The notes under the pieces are model-generated. The model did no database searches, had not been told where the DNA came from, and was given only the letters and a program-made list of their open reading frames with translations. Positions 20,446 to 28,729 of a DNA stretch of 64,000 nucleotides are shown here, one piece after another (within the stretch, counting starts at the first letter, position 1; every line of letters begins with the position of its first letter). Position numbers and translations under genes: made by a program. Source of the DNA: Ascidiaceihabitans sp. (GTDB lineage Bacteria; Pseudomonadota; Alphaproteobacteria; Rhodobacterales; Rhodobacteraceae); the NCBI GenBank assembly GCA_028248455.1, contig JAOKHV010000007.1, positions 1 to 64,000 of the forward strand. The letters run 5' to 3'.

Positions 20446-21095
20446 TCCTCAGAAAATAGCGCGACCAATATCTTCTGGGCGACAAATACCACAATAATTT
20501 GAACAACAATGAATGCCGCAATGTGACCGGGGTAGATGCCAGCGAAGGTATTGCTGAAACCGCGTGCAATTGTGACCGCTGGGTTTGCAAAGCTGGTCGA
20601 TGATGTGAACCAATACGCCCCGGTAATGTACATTGCGACAAGCGCAGGTACTGCCTCTGGGCGCGATTTGATCCCGCCAAAAATGACGAACAACAAGCAA
20701 AAAGTCGCAATTCCTTCAGACCACCACTGTGAAATGCCTGTGCGGTGCATTGTGCTAGAGGCCTGTAATATTGGCAGATCGAACATGAGGTGCGTCGCCC
20801 AAACGCCTAAAATCCCACAAACGATCTGCGTAGGAACGTATGCAAGCGCCGTGGCGCGATCCAAGTCGCCGCGTAAGTAAAAGGCTAAGGTTACTGCAGG
20901 ATTAAAATGCGCGCCCGATATTGGGCCTAAGACTGTGATGATGACGTAAAGCATACAACCCGTCGCAATAGCGTTGGCCAATAGTGCGATGGCAGTGTTC
21001 CCATCAGCTAGGCTTTCTCCCATGATCCCAGAACCAACAACTCCAATAAGAAGCAGAGCAGTTCCTAAGCCTTCGGCAGCAATTTTACGTATCAT
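20442..21095 (-). CDS. Aquaporin (MIP family)
   Basis: Six-span channel protein with the two half-helix motifs NPA in SGAHFNPAVTLAFYL and TSFANPAVTIARGFS. The second motif continues VTIAR rather than the NPARD of glycerol facilitators, so an AqpZ-like water channel (or arsenite/small neutral solute channel) is more likely than GlpF. The track start at 21122 adds nine residues; ATG at 21095 (MIRKIAAEGLGTALLL) follows AGGACGAACAC and gives the usual short N-terminus. Convergent with, and 4 nt overlapping, the XRE-cupin gene. Confidence 0.9.
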   Translation of the reverse strand: MIRKIAAEGLGTALLLIGVVGSGIMGESLADGNTAIALLANAIATGCMLYVIITVLGPISGAHFNPAVTLAFYLRGDLDRATALAYVPTQIVCGILGVWATHLMFDLPILQASSTMHRTGISQWWSEGIATFCLLFVIFGGIKSRPEAVPALVAMYITGAYWFTSSTSFANPAVTIARGFSNTFAGIYPGHIAAFIVVQIIVVFVAQKILVALFSED

Positions 21096-21119
21096 GTGTT
21101 CGTCCTGATCGTTGAAGCG

Positions 21120-21154
21120 CAAAGCGCCAGAGGTTTGTGACCCCTAGCGCTTTG
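21120..21154 (-). terminator. Hairpin downstream of the solute-binding protein gene
   Basis: The inverted repeat CAAAGCGC/GCGCTTTG (8 bp) is extended inward by a near match AGAGGT/ACCCCT. It sits between the end of the solute-binding protein gene and the aquaporin start, both on the minus strand. There is no long U tract, so it may be a weak terminator or a 3'-end stabiliser. Confidence 0.45.
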
Positions 21155-21192
21155 TCGTAAAAGTTTTATGACTTCAATAGAAAGTCGGGAGA

Positions 21193-23019
21193 TTAATCTT
21201 CCCACCACCATACTTCTGGCATGTAGTATGGACCATCGCCGTAGATCGGCAGGTTTTCAGGGTACTTCATTTCTTTCACATGTGCGATACGACCTGTTGT
21301 AAACTGCCAGAACGGTATCACATATCGACCCGTCATCAATGCGCGGTCAAGACCACGCACAGCTGCAACAAAATCGCCTTGTGATCCTGCTTTAAGCATT
21401 GCATTGACCATTGCATCCACTGCTGAACTTTGTGCGCCCATTAGGTTGCGACTGCCCTCCATTGAAGCAGACGGGCTGCCCCAATAGAACTGTTGCTCGT
21501 TGCCCGGTGAAAGCGACAATGAGCGGCGGTAATATGTGACGTCAAAGTCAAACTTACCCGTGCGCTCCACGTACTGCGCATTGTCCACTGTTTCTACTTC
21601 AGCTATTATACCTAGACGTTTCAGTGCACCAAGGTACAGATCAGCGATGGCTTTATGCTCAGACTTACCTTGAGCAAGTAGGATCGTCAGGCTTAGGCTT
21701 TCACCATCAGCGTTTTGCATCATGCCATCAACTGGCTCCCAACCGGCTTCTTTGAGCAAAGCAATTGCGTTGCGAAGGCCCTGACGATTGCGTTCAGAAC
21801 CATTAGATACAGGAAGCACGTAACCTTCCATCAGGCCCGGAGGCATATCTGCTGCGAAAGGTGCCAACAGCTCTGCGGTGCGGCCCTGTGCTTGTCCTTC
21901 TTGCATCGCAAGGAGCGAGTTGGAGAAGTAAGACGTGATACGTGGCTGTGCTCCGCCTGTGAGGGCACCATTGATGAACTCAAAGTTGAAGGCTTGAATA
22001 AGCGCCTCGCGTACACGCCAATCGTCGAATGGGGCGCGACGTGAATTCATAACAAAGCCGGTCATACCCGATGGCTTTTTGTGCGGAATCTCTGTTTTGA
22101 CAACATTACCAGCAAGGGCACGTGGGAACTCGTAGCGGCTGTTCCAGCGTTCCGCGTTAAATTCGCGTTGTGCGGATACTTGGCCAGCTTTGAAGGCTTC
22201 GCCTTGCGCGGTAGAGTCGCCGTAGAAGTCCAAAGTGATTTGATCGAAGTTATTCGTGCCTCTGCGCAGTGGCAGGTCAGCACCCCAATATTTCTCGTTA
22301 CGTGTTAACTGGACAGAACGGCCAGCATCATACTTGGTAATCACATATGGGCCAGAACCCATAGGAATGTCTGCGATTTTAGCATCGGCAAACTCTTTAC
22401 CTTTCCATTGGCTTTTTTGCAGGATCGGACGCATCCCTACCAGAAGAGCCAACTCGCGGTTTTCTTCACCAAAGGTAAAGCGAACGCTAGACGGTCCAGT
22501 TTGTTCAACACTTGAGATTTTGGACCACAAACCACGATAGCGTGGGTGACCTTCGGTGCCTAAAGTTTCAAAGCTCCAGATGACATCTTCTACCGTGATA
22601 GGGGAATCATCAGAGAACGTCGCTTCTGGGCGGAGTGTGAATTCGACCCAAGTGCGGTCTTCATTGGTGTTAATTGATTCGGCAATCAGCCCATAAAGTG
22701 CAAACGGCTCGTCTTGAGTGCGGCCCATTAGAGATTCATGTGTGAAAAATCTAAGCTGCCATGGGACCGTTCCTTTGGCGATATAGGGGTTAAGCGAATC
22801 AAAACCGCCTGTATTTCCCAAAACAATAGTGCCACCTTTAGGTGCATCGGGATTTGCGTAGGGTAGGGACACAAAATCATGTGGAAGAGCAGGTTCGCCG
22901 TACATAGCTATGCCATGAGCTGATTCTGCATGTGCTGTAGAATCGATAAGAATCGCTGCAGTCGTGAGTATTGAGGCTGCGTAAACCCCTCTAATTTTTT
23001 GGAAAAATACTGATCTCAT
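21193..23019 (-). CDS. Extracellular solute-binding protein, family 5 (YejA-like)
   Basis: Periplasmic binding protein of ABC peptide transporters (SBP_bac_5). A signal peptide (about residues 1-31, ending DSTAHAESAHG) precedes a YejA-type opening, IAMYGEPALPHDFVSLPYA, followed by the family core TFSDDSPITVEDVIWSFET and the C-terminal FDFDVTYYRRSLSLSPG. Length about 608 is right for YejA-like proteins. The track start at 23067 adds 16 residues; ATG at 23019 (MRSVFFQKIRG) gives a canonical signal peptide. Known YejA works with YejB/E permeases and YejF ATPase on peptides such as microcin C; no permease or ATPase gene is adjacent here. Confidence 0.88.
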   Translation of the reverse strand: MRSVFFQKIRGVYAASILTTAAILIDSTAHAESAHGIAMYGEPALPHDFVSLPYANPDAPKGGTIVLGNTGGFDSLNPYIAKGTVPWQLRFFTHESLMGRTQDEPFALYGLIAESINTNEDRTWVEFTLRPEATFSDDSPITVEDVIWSFETLGTEGHPRYRGLWSKISSVEQTGPSSVRFTFGEENRELALLVGMRPILQKSQWKGKEFADAKIADIPMGSGPYVITKYDAGRSVQLTRNEKYWGADLPLRRGTNNFDQITLDFYGDSTAQGEAFKAGQVSAQREFNAERWNSRYEFPRALAGNVVKTEIPHKKPSGMTGFVMNSRRAPFDDWRVREALIQAFNFEFINGALTGGAQPRITSYFSNSLLAMQEGQAQGRTAELLAPFAADMPPGLMEGYVLPVSNGSERNRQGLRNAIALLKEAGWEPVDGMMQNADGESLSLTILLAQGKSEHKAIADLYLGALKRLGIIAEVETVDNAQYVERTGKFDFDVTYYRRSLSLSPGNEQQFYWGSPSASMEGSRNLMGAQSSAVDAMVNAMLKAGSQGDFVAAVRGLDRALMTGRYVIPFWQFTTGRIAHVKEMKYPENLPIYGDGPYYMPEVWWWED

Positions 23020-23084
23020 TTGTGCAACAATCCCTTTATGCCCTTGTTTTATTAACCTTTGGCGCAATTGGGGTTACATGCAAG

Positions 23085-23210
23085 CCGAAATTTTTAGCTT
23101 GGCCAAGGACCGCCAAAGGTTTATGCAGATGTTACTGCTCGATAGGTTTCTTGCCTGTATGAAACCTGCCTCAATAACTTTACGCCAGCTTCGTGCTGGC
23201 GTTTTTTTTG
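23085..23210 (+). ncRNA. Candidate small RNA with Rho-independent terminator
   Basis: No convincing protein is encoded in 23020-23356. On the plus strand there are two consecutive inverted repeats: AGGTTTC/GAAACCT (23144-23150 with 23161-23167), and then ACGCCAGC/GCTGGCGT (23182-23189 with 23195-23202) with a 5-nt loop, followed directly by eight T. The second is a textbook intrinsic terminator, yet no plus-strand gene ends there. The simplest reading is a short transcript diverging from the solute-binding protein gene. The 5' end is a guess, and no known RNA family was recognised. Confidence 0.4.
23182..23209 (+). terminator. Rho-independent terminator
   Basis: A perfect 8-bp stem ACGCCAGC/GCTGGCGT with loop TTCGT is followed by a run of T. 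It is oriented on the plus strand, with no upstream plus-strand CDS to end. Confidence 0.8.
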
Positions 23211-23356
23211 GCTTATCGGAATTATGGTTGAGTGCAACTCGACTAAGATGCCTTAGCCGCGTAAATGCTAATCTGCGTGAGGCGGAAAGTCCGGTTCACG
23301 ACATATTAGATTTCAGCCTTGGACGGCGTTATTTGAATAGCTCGACAGGAGGCACC

Positions 23357-24064
23357 TTAAACTTCGGGTTCTGTTGGGTCTTTTGCATTGGGATAGACCA
23401 GCCCTGCAGAGATCACCAACTTTGCGGCGTCTTCCACACTCATGTCTAGCTCGATCACATCCATGGTAGGAACGAACAACAAGAACCCAGAAGTAGGATT
23501 TGGTGTTGTAGGTAAGAAAATCGACATAGCGCCACCATCTTTACCCGCGCGGTCAGAAATTTCAGCCTTCGCAGTAGTAGAGATAAAACCGATGGCCCAA
23601 ATCCCTTTGCGCGGGTATTCGATCAAACAGGCTTTTTCAAACGACCGCTCGGTCTGGGCAAATACGGTTTCAGAGATCTGTTTGATGCCTGAATAGATCG
23701 AGCGCACAACCGGCGTACGTTCAACGATGCCTTCAGCAAAACGTATCAGCGAGCGCCCCATAAAGCCTTTGGCCATCCAGCCAACGATGATTGTGAACAC
23801 CAAGAATATAACAACACCGATGCCGCGCACATCGATTTGGACATCACGCTCTAGCCCTAGCAGGTCTTGGATCATCTTGTCGGGTTGGTAAGAATTAGGG
23901 ACCCAAGGCAGGACCGCACCATCAATCCAACCGACAACGCTCCAGATCAACCAAACTGTAAGCCAAACGGGGGCAATAACCACCAATCCGGTCAAAAAAG
24001 AAGATCGAAGGCGTGCTAGTAAGCTAGCGCGGCGAGGTGTTTCTAAATCGAATGGGGTGTTCAT
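23357..24064 (-). CDS. DUF502 family membrane protein
   Basis: A 235-residue protein with two strong hydrophobic segments (SSFLTGLVVIAPVWLTVWLI and GVVIFLVFTIIVGWMAKGF). A cytosolic domain follows, carrying the family stretch TPVVRSIYSGIKQISETVF and TTPNPTSGFLLFVP. DUF502 proteins are widespread and of unknown function; a plant homologue (LIKE COV) acts in trafficking, which says little here. It is the last gene of a possible minus-strand run DUF4198-psuK-psuG-DUF502, with about 75 nt after psuG. Confidence 0.88.
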   Translation of the reverse strand: MNTPFDLETPRRASLLARLRSSFLTGLVVIAPVWLTVWLIWSVVGWIDGAVLPWVPNSYQPDKMIQDLLGLERDVQIDVRGIGVVIFLVFTIIVGWMAKGFMGRSLIRFAEGIVERTPVVRSIYSGIKQISETVFAQTERSFEKACLIEYPRKGIWAIGFISTTAKAEISDRAGKDGGAMSIFLPTTPNPTSGFLLFVPTMDVIELDMSVEDAAKLVISAGLVYPNAKDPTEPEV

Positions 24065-24139
24065 GGTGTGTCCGATATAATTCTTCGTTTTTGGTAAGCG
24101 CTTTGATCTGATGCTACAATGGTTAGCGGCAATTCTGAG

Positions 24140-25057
24140 TTATTTTGCAGAGTAATTGGTTAAATGTTGGGCTATTCCTGCCGCCAGCTTCGCATTGTTG
24201 CGTACCAGTGCAATATTAGCTTCGAGGGATTTGCCCTCGGTTAGCTCAAAAATGCGTTGCAACAAGTAAGGGGTGACGCCTTTACCCGCGATGCCAAAGG
24301 CATCTGCATCTGCCTGAGCGCGCGCAATAATTGGGGCCAGAACTTCGGCACTGATTTCTGCGTCTTTTGGGATTGGATTCACGATCAATTGGCCACCCGG
24401 CACGCCCATTTTAACGCGTAGCCTGTGGGCCGCAGCGATTTGCGCTGGGTCGTCCATGCGCAAGGGGGCTGGCAATCCGCTTTCGCGAGACCAGAATGCG
24501 GGTATGTCATCTTGGCCATATGCGATGACTGGAACGCCTTGAGTTTCGAGAACCTCAAGTGTCTTGGGAATATCAAGGATCGCCTTGGCACCAGCGGCCA
24601 CAACCGTCACAGGCGTTTGTGCCAATTCCATCAAATCGGCCGAGATATCGAAGCTAAGCTCAGCGCCTTTATGAACGCCACCAATACCACCCGTTGCGAA
24701 GACGTGGATACCAGCCAAACGGGCGGCGATCATTGTCGCAGCAACCGTTGTGGCACCTGTACCGCCAGTTGCAATGCACGCGGCCATATCTGCGCGTGAA
24801 AGCTTGGCGACGTCTTTGGCTTTAGCCAATGTCTCAAGTTCAGCATTGTCTAAACCAGCTCGCAGGGTGCCGTTCAACACAGCCATCGTTGCGGGGATAG
24901 CACCCGCTGCACGTACATCTGCTTCGACCTGACGCGCGACCTCTAGGTTCTGCGGGTAGGGCATCCCGTGCGTAATGATCGTACTTTCTAATGCAACGAT
25001 CGGGGTTCCTTCGGCTTGCGCCTTGGCCACTTCAACAGATGGGTTAAATAGTGCCAT
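24140..25057 (-). CDS. psuG: Pseudouridine-5'-phosphate glycosidase
   Basis: Cleaves the C-glycosidic bond of pseudouridine 5'-phosphate to uracil and ribose 5-phosphate, the second step of pseudouridine catabolism. The protein shows the family opening VALESTIITHGMPYPQNLEVA, the glycine-rich GVHKGAELSFDISADL and the C-terminal GKGVTPYLLQRIFELT. At 305 residues it is of standard size. The start codon overlaps the psuK stop by one base (TAATG), so the kinase and glycosidase are translationally coupled, as expected for consecutive steps. Confidence 0.95.
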   Translation of the reverse strand: MALFNPSVEVAKAQAEGTPIVALESTIITHGMPYPQNLEVARQVEADVRAAGAIPATMAVLNGTLRAGLDNAELETLAKAKDVAKLSRADMAACIATGGTGATTVAATMIAARLAGIHVFATGGIGGVHKGAELSFDISADLMELAQTPVTVVAAGAKAILDIPKTLEVLETQGVPVIAYGQDDIPAFWSRESGLPAPLRMDDPAQIAAAHRLRVKMGVPGGQLIVNPIPKDAEISAEVLAPIIARAQADADAFGIAGKGVTPYLLQRIFELTEGKSLEANIALVRNNAKLAAGIAQHLTNYSAK

Positions 25058-25947
25058 TATATGGGTTCTCCAGAAACATAGGTGGCGGCGGATTTAAGGG
25101 CGTCGTTTAAGGAAGTCTTGCGGTCCGCGCCGCGGGATTCCGCAGCAATGTGAGCGGCCATAAATGTATCACCAGCGCCTGTTATGCGGGTCACCAGCAC
25201 TTGCGGTGGTGTTTGACTGATGATTTTATCATCCGTGCCTTCGCTGGCGTCTGATCCACCATCGGTCACTAGAACACGTGCGGCACCTTTTGCCAGCAGT
25301 GCAGCAGCAGCGTCGCTGGATGACGTAAATGTCGTTTGGCACAGGAGGCCAGCTTCCTCCAAATTCATATAGAGTGTGCCGCGACCTGCTTGGAGAAAAG
25401 GCAACAGGCGTTCTGCCTTGCCAGGGGAGGCAGGGGCAACGCGTAGGTCTGCCTTGATTAGGGAGGGATCGTTGGCAATCTCTGACAACAGCTCGATTGT
25501 CAGGTTGCCGTCCAGTGCAATCAGCCCATCAAAAAGGTGATCTGGGTCCGCTAAGGTACCATCGGATAGGGGGCGCAAAATCTTTGCGCCAGCAGCTTCT
25601 AACGAATGCGCATCAGCGACAGCGGCAATTAGGCCATTAGCACCTTCCACGGCCATATAACTGTCAGTGGGCAAATCCTCTGATCGGAAGATCGTGTCGG
25701 TGATCATGCCACGTGCGGCGCAAGCGACCATCAGTTCCTCGCCCTCTGCATCACGCCCAAGTGCAGTCAGGAGCGCTGGCGTCATGCCAAAGCGTGCCAG
25801 TGTCATAGCGATGTTCATTGCTACGCCGCCCGGCAGGCGGGTTATATGTCCGGGCACATCAGAGCCTTGGCGCATTGCGCAAGACGATCGGCCAATGACG
25901 TCCCAAAGAACGCTGCCAATGCATAAGATATCAGGTTGTTTGTTCAT
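25057..25947 (-). CDS. psuK: Pseudouridine kinase (PfkB family)
   Basis: PfkB-type sugar kinase that phosphorylates pseudouridine at O5'. N-terminal ILCIGSVLWDVIGRSS and GVAMNIAMTLARFG form the sugar site; the C-terminal signature RITGAGDTFMAAHIA supplies the anion hole and catalytic aspartate. Assignment to pseudouridine rests on coupling with psuG. The track start at 26085 runs into the upstream DUF4198 gene. ATG at 25947 (MNKQPDILCIG) is the sensible start and gives 296 residues, though no strong Shine-Dalgarno precedes it. Confidence 0.9.
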   Translation of the reverse strand: MNKQPDILCIGSVLWDVIGRSSCAMRQGSDVPGHITRLPGGVAMNIAMTLARFGMTPALLTALGRDAEGEELMVACAARGMITDTIFRSEDLPTDSYMAVEGANGLIAAVADAHSLEAAGAKILRPLSDGTLADPDHLFDGLIALDGNLTIELLSEIANDPSLIKADLRVAPASPGKAERLLPFLQAGRGTLYMNLEEAGLLCQTTFTSSSDAAAALLAKGAARVLVTDGGSDASEGTDDKIISQTPPQVLVTRITGAGDTFMAAHIAAESRGADRKTSLNDALKSAATYVSGEPI

Positions 25948-25993
25948 GTGAATAGTCTTGGACCGTGACGCCGACAGGCGCAAGGCAAACTGC

Positions 25994-26794
25994 CTATTCT
26001 GGAACCTGAAACGTGAGTGCTGCCCACAGTGTTTGCCAAACCGCTTTGTCGTCGTTGGTGTAGGGCTGCAAAACAACGGCATCAAATAGGTACGTATGCG
26101 CTGGTTTCACGGGAATCTGCGCAATGCCGTTGTCATCAGTTTGGTGCAGGGAGATCGAAACTGTTTCGTCAGGTGCGCGTTCAAATACCTCAACCTGCGT
26201 ATTCGGGCGTGGCATATATTCAAAGAACAGTTGGACCTGCATGTTTCCGTCGAAATCATCGTCGTAGGGGTTGGCGAGTGCCACAAACTCGGTTTCCATT
26301 CCATAGTTTTGGTCCGCACCATCTCCCGAACCAACAGCAATCAGTGCTTTGACGTGTCGGGTATAACTCTCTCTGAAGTTCTCGCTTGGCCAGCCAGCAG
26401 CTTTGTGATCGGCCTCCGCATTTTGGAAATTCTTATGTGCTGCAAACTTTGCAAACTTTGCCCATTCGTTGTATTTTAGTGTCGTTGGTGTTGTCTCATG
26501 TAGCACAACCAGCAATCCATCTTGATCAACACTTGTGGTCAATGCCGGTTGATCACCCGAGCGCCCTTGCGCAGGCGTCAACATATCGCCTTGCGCCAAC
26601 TCAAAGCGCGAAAATTGTTTTTCAAAATACGAAAGCTTTGAACCAACGAAGTTTTGACCATTCTTTAGGTCAATCTCCATAATCTCGTCGTTTTCCACTT
26701 GAAACTTCTGCGGTTCAATCCAAAACTCGTGTGAAAATACGCTCGTCGCGGATAGACTGAGGGTTACAGCAAGAACAAGACGGGACAACTTCAT
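25994..26794 (-). CDS. DUF4198 periplasmic protein (putative metal-uptake accessory)
   Basis: Exported protein with a clean signal peptide (MKLSRLVLAVTLSLSATSVFS) so that the mature chain begins HEFWIEPQ. A histidine next to the new N-terminus is typical of DUF4198/NikM-like proteins and could bind a metal. The rest is beta-rich with an acidic stretch DDDFDGNMQVQLFFEY and ends in AALTFQVPE. DUF4198 members are often encoded with nickel/cobalt transport genes, and here the divergent neighbour is a HupE/UreJ protein, which supports a metal role; this is inference. Its start codon shares the tetranucleotide CATG with that neighbour's start. Confidence 0.8.
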   Translation of the reverse strand: MKLSRLVLAVTLSLSATSVFSHEFWIEPQKFQVENDEIMEIDLKNGQNFVGSKLSYFEKQFSRFELAQGDMLTPAQGRSGDQPALTTSVDQDGLLVVLHETTPTTLKYNEWAKFAKFAAHKNFQNAEADHKAAGWPSENFRESYTRHVKALIAVGSGDGADQNYGMETEFVALANPYDDDFDGNMQVQLFFEYMPRPNTQVEVFERAPDETVSISLHQTDDNGIAQIPVKPAHTYLFDAVVLQPYTNDDKAVWQTLWAALTFQVPE

Positions 26795-27935
26795 GACAAG
26801 AGCTTTCTATTGGTTAACACTTAAGCTGCGCTTTGCGGTGCTGATGTCAAGCTTACTTGTCTCAGGTGCCACATTTGTGAGTGCGCACGAGACAGTGCCA
26901 ACCATTGCAGACCTAGAAGTTGTGGAAGGTAATCTTACGTTTGCGATGCGTGTGAATGTCGAAGCTTTCTTGGCTGGTATTAACCTCGATGAAGTTACAG
27001 ATACTGACGAAGCCGATGAGGCTGAAAGTTACGACGCGCTGCGTGCATTGAACGCTGCGGAGATCGAGGGGCGTTTGCCTGGGCTTATCAATGGTTTCAA
27101 CGCGACACCGCTGGTTGCGGTCGATGGTCAGGCCGTTGCCCTCGCTATTTTGAACTTCGAGATAGCGATCATGCCCGATTTAGAACAACCGCGTATTTCC
27201 ACAATTGCGCTGAGTGGGGTTGTGCCAGCAAGCGCAGGTGAGGTGATCATCAATTGGCCAACTGGACGCGGTGCATTGGTATTGCGTCAACAAGGAGTGG
27301 AGGCACCCTTCACGGGATACGTTGATCCGGGTACTTCTAGCCCATCGATATTGATCGCAGGTGGCGGCGGAGCGACAGCGTGGGAAACATTCACCGCATA
27401 TATTCCCGTCGGATTTGACCATATTTTACCTAAAGGTCTTGATCACATCCTGTTTGTTTTAGGGTTGTTCTTTCTAAGCACACGAATGCGTCCTCTGTTC
27501 TGGCAGATCAGTGCCTTTACGCTTGCGCACACTGTTACGCTCGCATTGGGCGCGATGGGCTGGGTCAACGTAACCGGTAGTATTGTTGAGCCACTTATTG
27601 CAGCGTCCATCGTCTACGTTGCTGTCGAAAACATCTTTGCAAAAGGATTGAACCCGTGGCGTCCGTTTGTGATTTTCGGGTTTGGACTATTACACGGACT
27701 TGGTTTTGCGTCCGTGTTGGGCGAGTTTGGTTTGCCTGACGGACAATTTATTCCCGCACTGATTGCGTTCAACATTGGCGTAGAATTGGGCCAACTCACA
27801 GTTATCGCGTTGGCATTCCTAGCAGTTGGATGGTTCGCACGCAAATCATGGTACAGGGCAGGGATCGCGATCCCTGCATCCTGCATCATTGCCGCTGTTG
27901 GTGCATATTGGTGTATCGAACGTGTGTTCTTTTAA
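26793..27935 (+). CDS. HupE/UreJ family membrane protein
   Basis: N-terminal signal-like segment (LKLRFAVLMSSLLVSGATFVSA), then a periplasmic domain of about 180 residues. The C-terminal membrane half has six or seven spans and begins with the family motif GFDHILPKGLDHILFVLGLF. HFxxGxDHxLF-type motifs define the HupE/UreJ_2 family, linked to nickel or cobalt import in hydrogenase and urease clusters, although neither enzyme is in this window. Length 380 fits the long form with an N-terminal domain. The ATG at 26793 overlaps the divergent DUF4198 start; GTG or ATG at 26838/26844 are alternatives but would shorten the signal sequence too much. Confidence 0.82.
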   Translation: MTRAFYWLTLKLRFAVLMSSLLVSGATFVSAHETVPTIADLEVVEGNLTFAMRVNVEAFLAGINLDEVTDTDEADEAESYDALRALNAAEIEGRLPGLINGFNATPLVAVDGQAVALAILNFEIAIMPDLEQPRISTIALSGVVPASAGEVIINWPTGRGALVLRQQGVEAPFTGYVDPGTSSPSILIAGGGGATAWETFTAYIPVGFDHILPKGLDHILFVLGLFFLSTRMRPLFWQISAFTLAHTVTLALGAMGWVNVTGSIVEPLIAASIVYVAVENIFAKGLNPWRPFVIFGFGLLHGLGFASVLGEFGLPDGQFIPALIAFNIGVELGQLTVIALAFLAVGWFARKSWYRAGIAIPASCIIAAVGAYWCIERVFF

Positions 27936-27938
27936 GGC

Positions 27939-28571
27939 TTAGGACATCGCTTCGCGTAAAGTCGTGAGGGCCGCAACCGGATCATCCGTTGACCAGATCT
28001 CATCACCGATAGCAAAAAAGTCTGTCATTGGGGTGAGCATCTTGATCATTTCAAGGTTCAGCAAGCCCTCAGCAACCACCGGTACTTCGATGACTTCCGA
28101 CCACCACTTGAACAGATCGGTTTCGGCAAAGCTGCCGTCGCCCAATGTGCTTTCTCGTACAGGGCCAAAGCAGACGTAATCCGCACCAGCCTCGCCAGCC
28201 CCCATGCCATCATGGCGTGACGTTGAACTGTGAACACCAACAATAGCGTCAGGGCCCAGTTCTTTGCGGGCATAACGAACTTGGTGAGCACCATCACTCA
28301 GGTGAACACCGTCAAGGCCAAGGCGTTCAACCAATGGAATATGGTCTTCAATTACCAGTGCAACATCTCTGGCATGTGTGACTTCGCGCAGGGCATCTGC
28401 CGCTTTGGACAGGCGTTGTTCATCTTGAGAGGCCATAGCCATGCGCACACAGGCGATAGGGTGTGCTTCTAAAACGCTGGCCAATAGGTCGGGAAACACG
28501 TCCAGTTCAAACTCTGCGGGAGTGATAAGATACAGCTGTGGTTGGTCGGGTTGTTTGTCTTTGGCGGCCAT
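27939..28571 (-). CDS. thiE: Thiamine phosphate synthase
   Basis: TenI/ThiE-type TIM barrel joining HMP pyrophosphate and thiazole phosphate to thiamine monophosphate. Recognisable are LVIEDHIPLVERLGLDGVHL (phosphate-binding region with the aspartate contacting pyrophosphate), GVHSSTSRHDGM and DYVCFGPVRES. The ORF is 210 residues, usual for the family. The pyrophosphate-site residues are less canonical than in E. coli ThiE, so a TenI-like relative remains possible. No TPP riboswitch was recognised upstream. It ends 4 nt from the convergent HupE gene. Confidence 0.8.
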   Translation of the reverse strand: MAAKDKQPDQPQLYLITPAEFELDVFPDLLASVLEAHPIACVRMAMASQDEQRLSKAADALREVTHARDVALVIEDHIPLVERLGLDGVHLSDGAHQVRYARKELGPDAIVGVHSSTSRHDGMGAGEAGADYVCFGPVRESTLGDGSFAETDLFKWWSEVIEVPVVAEGLLNLEMIKMLTPMTDFFAIGDEIWSTDDPVAALTTLREAMS

Positions 28572-28729
28572 TGGCTTGGTCCTTTTGTCTAAACTTGAGG
28601 CAGCACTAGCGGATGTTGTAGGAAAAGGAAACTTTTATGCCGCTGGTTTCGTTCGTTTGAACGCGTATTTTTAACAGAAACAAGAGCAGGGTGATTGTGT
28701 GCCCCGCGTCCTCTGGGTATGGAACGGGC

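Noticed and set aside
23270-23310. GAGGCGGAAAGTCCGG resembles the RNase P RNA GAGGAAAGTCCGGGC motif
   Set aside because: The surrounding sequence lacks other conserved RNase P blocks and the space is far too short for the roughly 400-nt RNA.
23078-23449. 123-residue plus-strand ORF between the YejA-like and DUF502 genes
   Set aside because: It runs through an intrinsic terminator and antisense into the DUF502 gene; composition is not protein-like.
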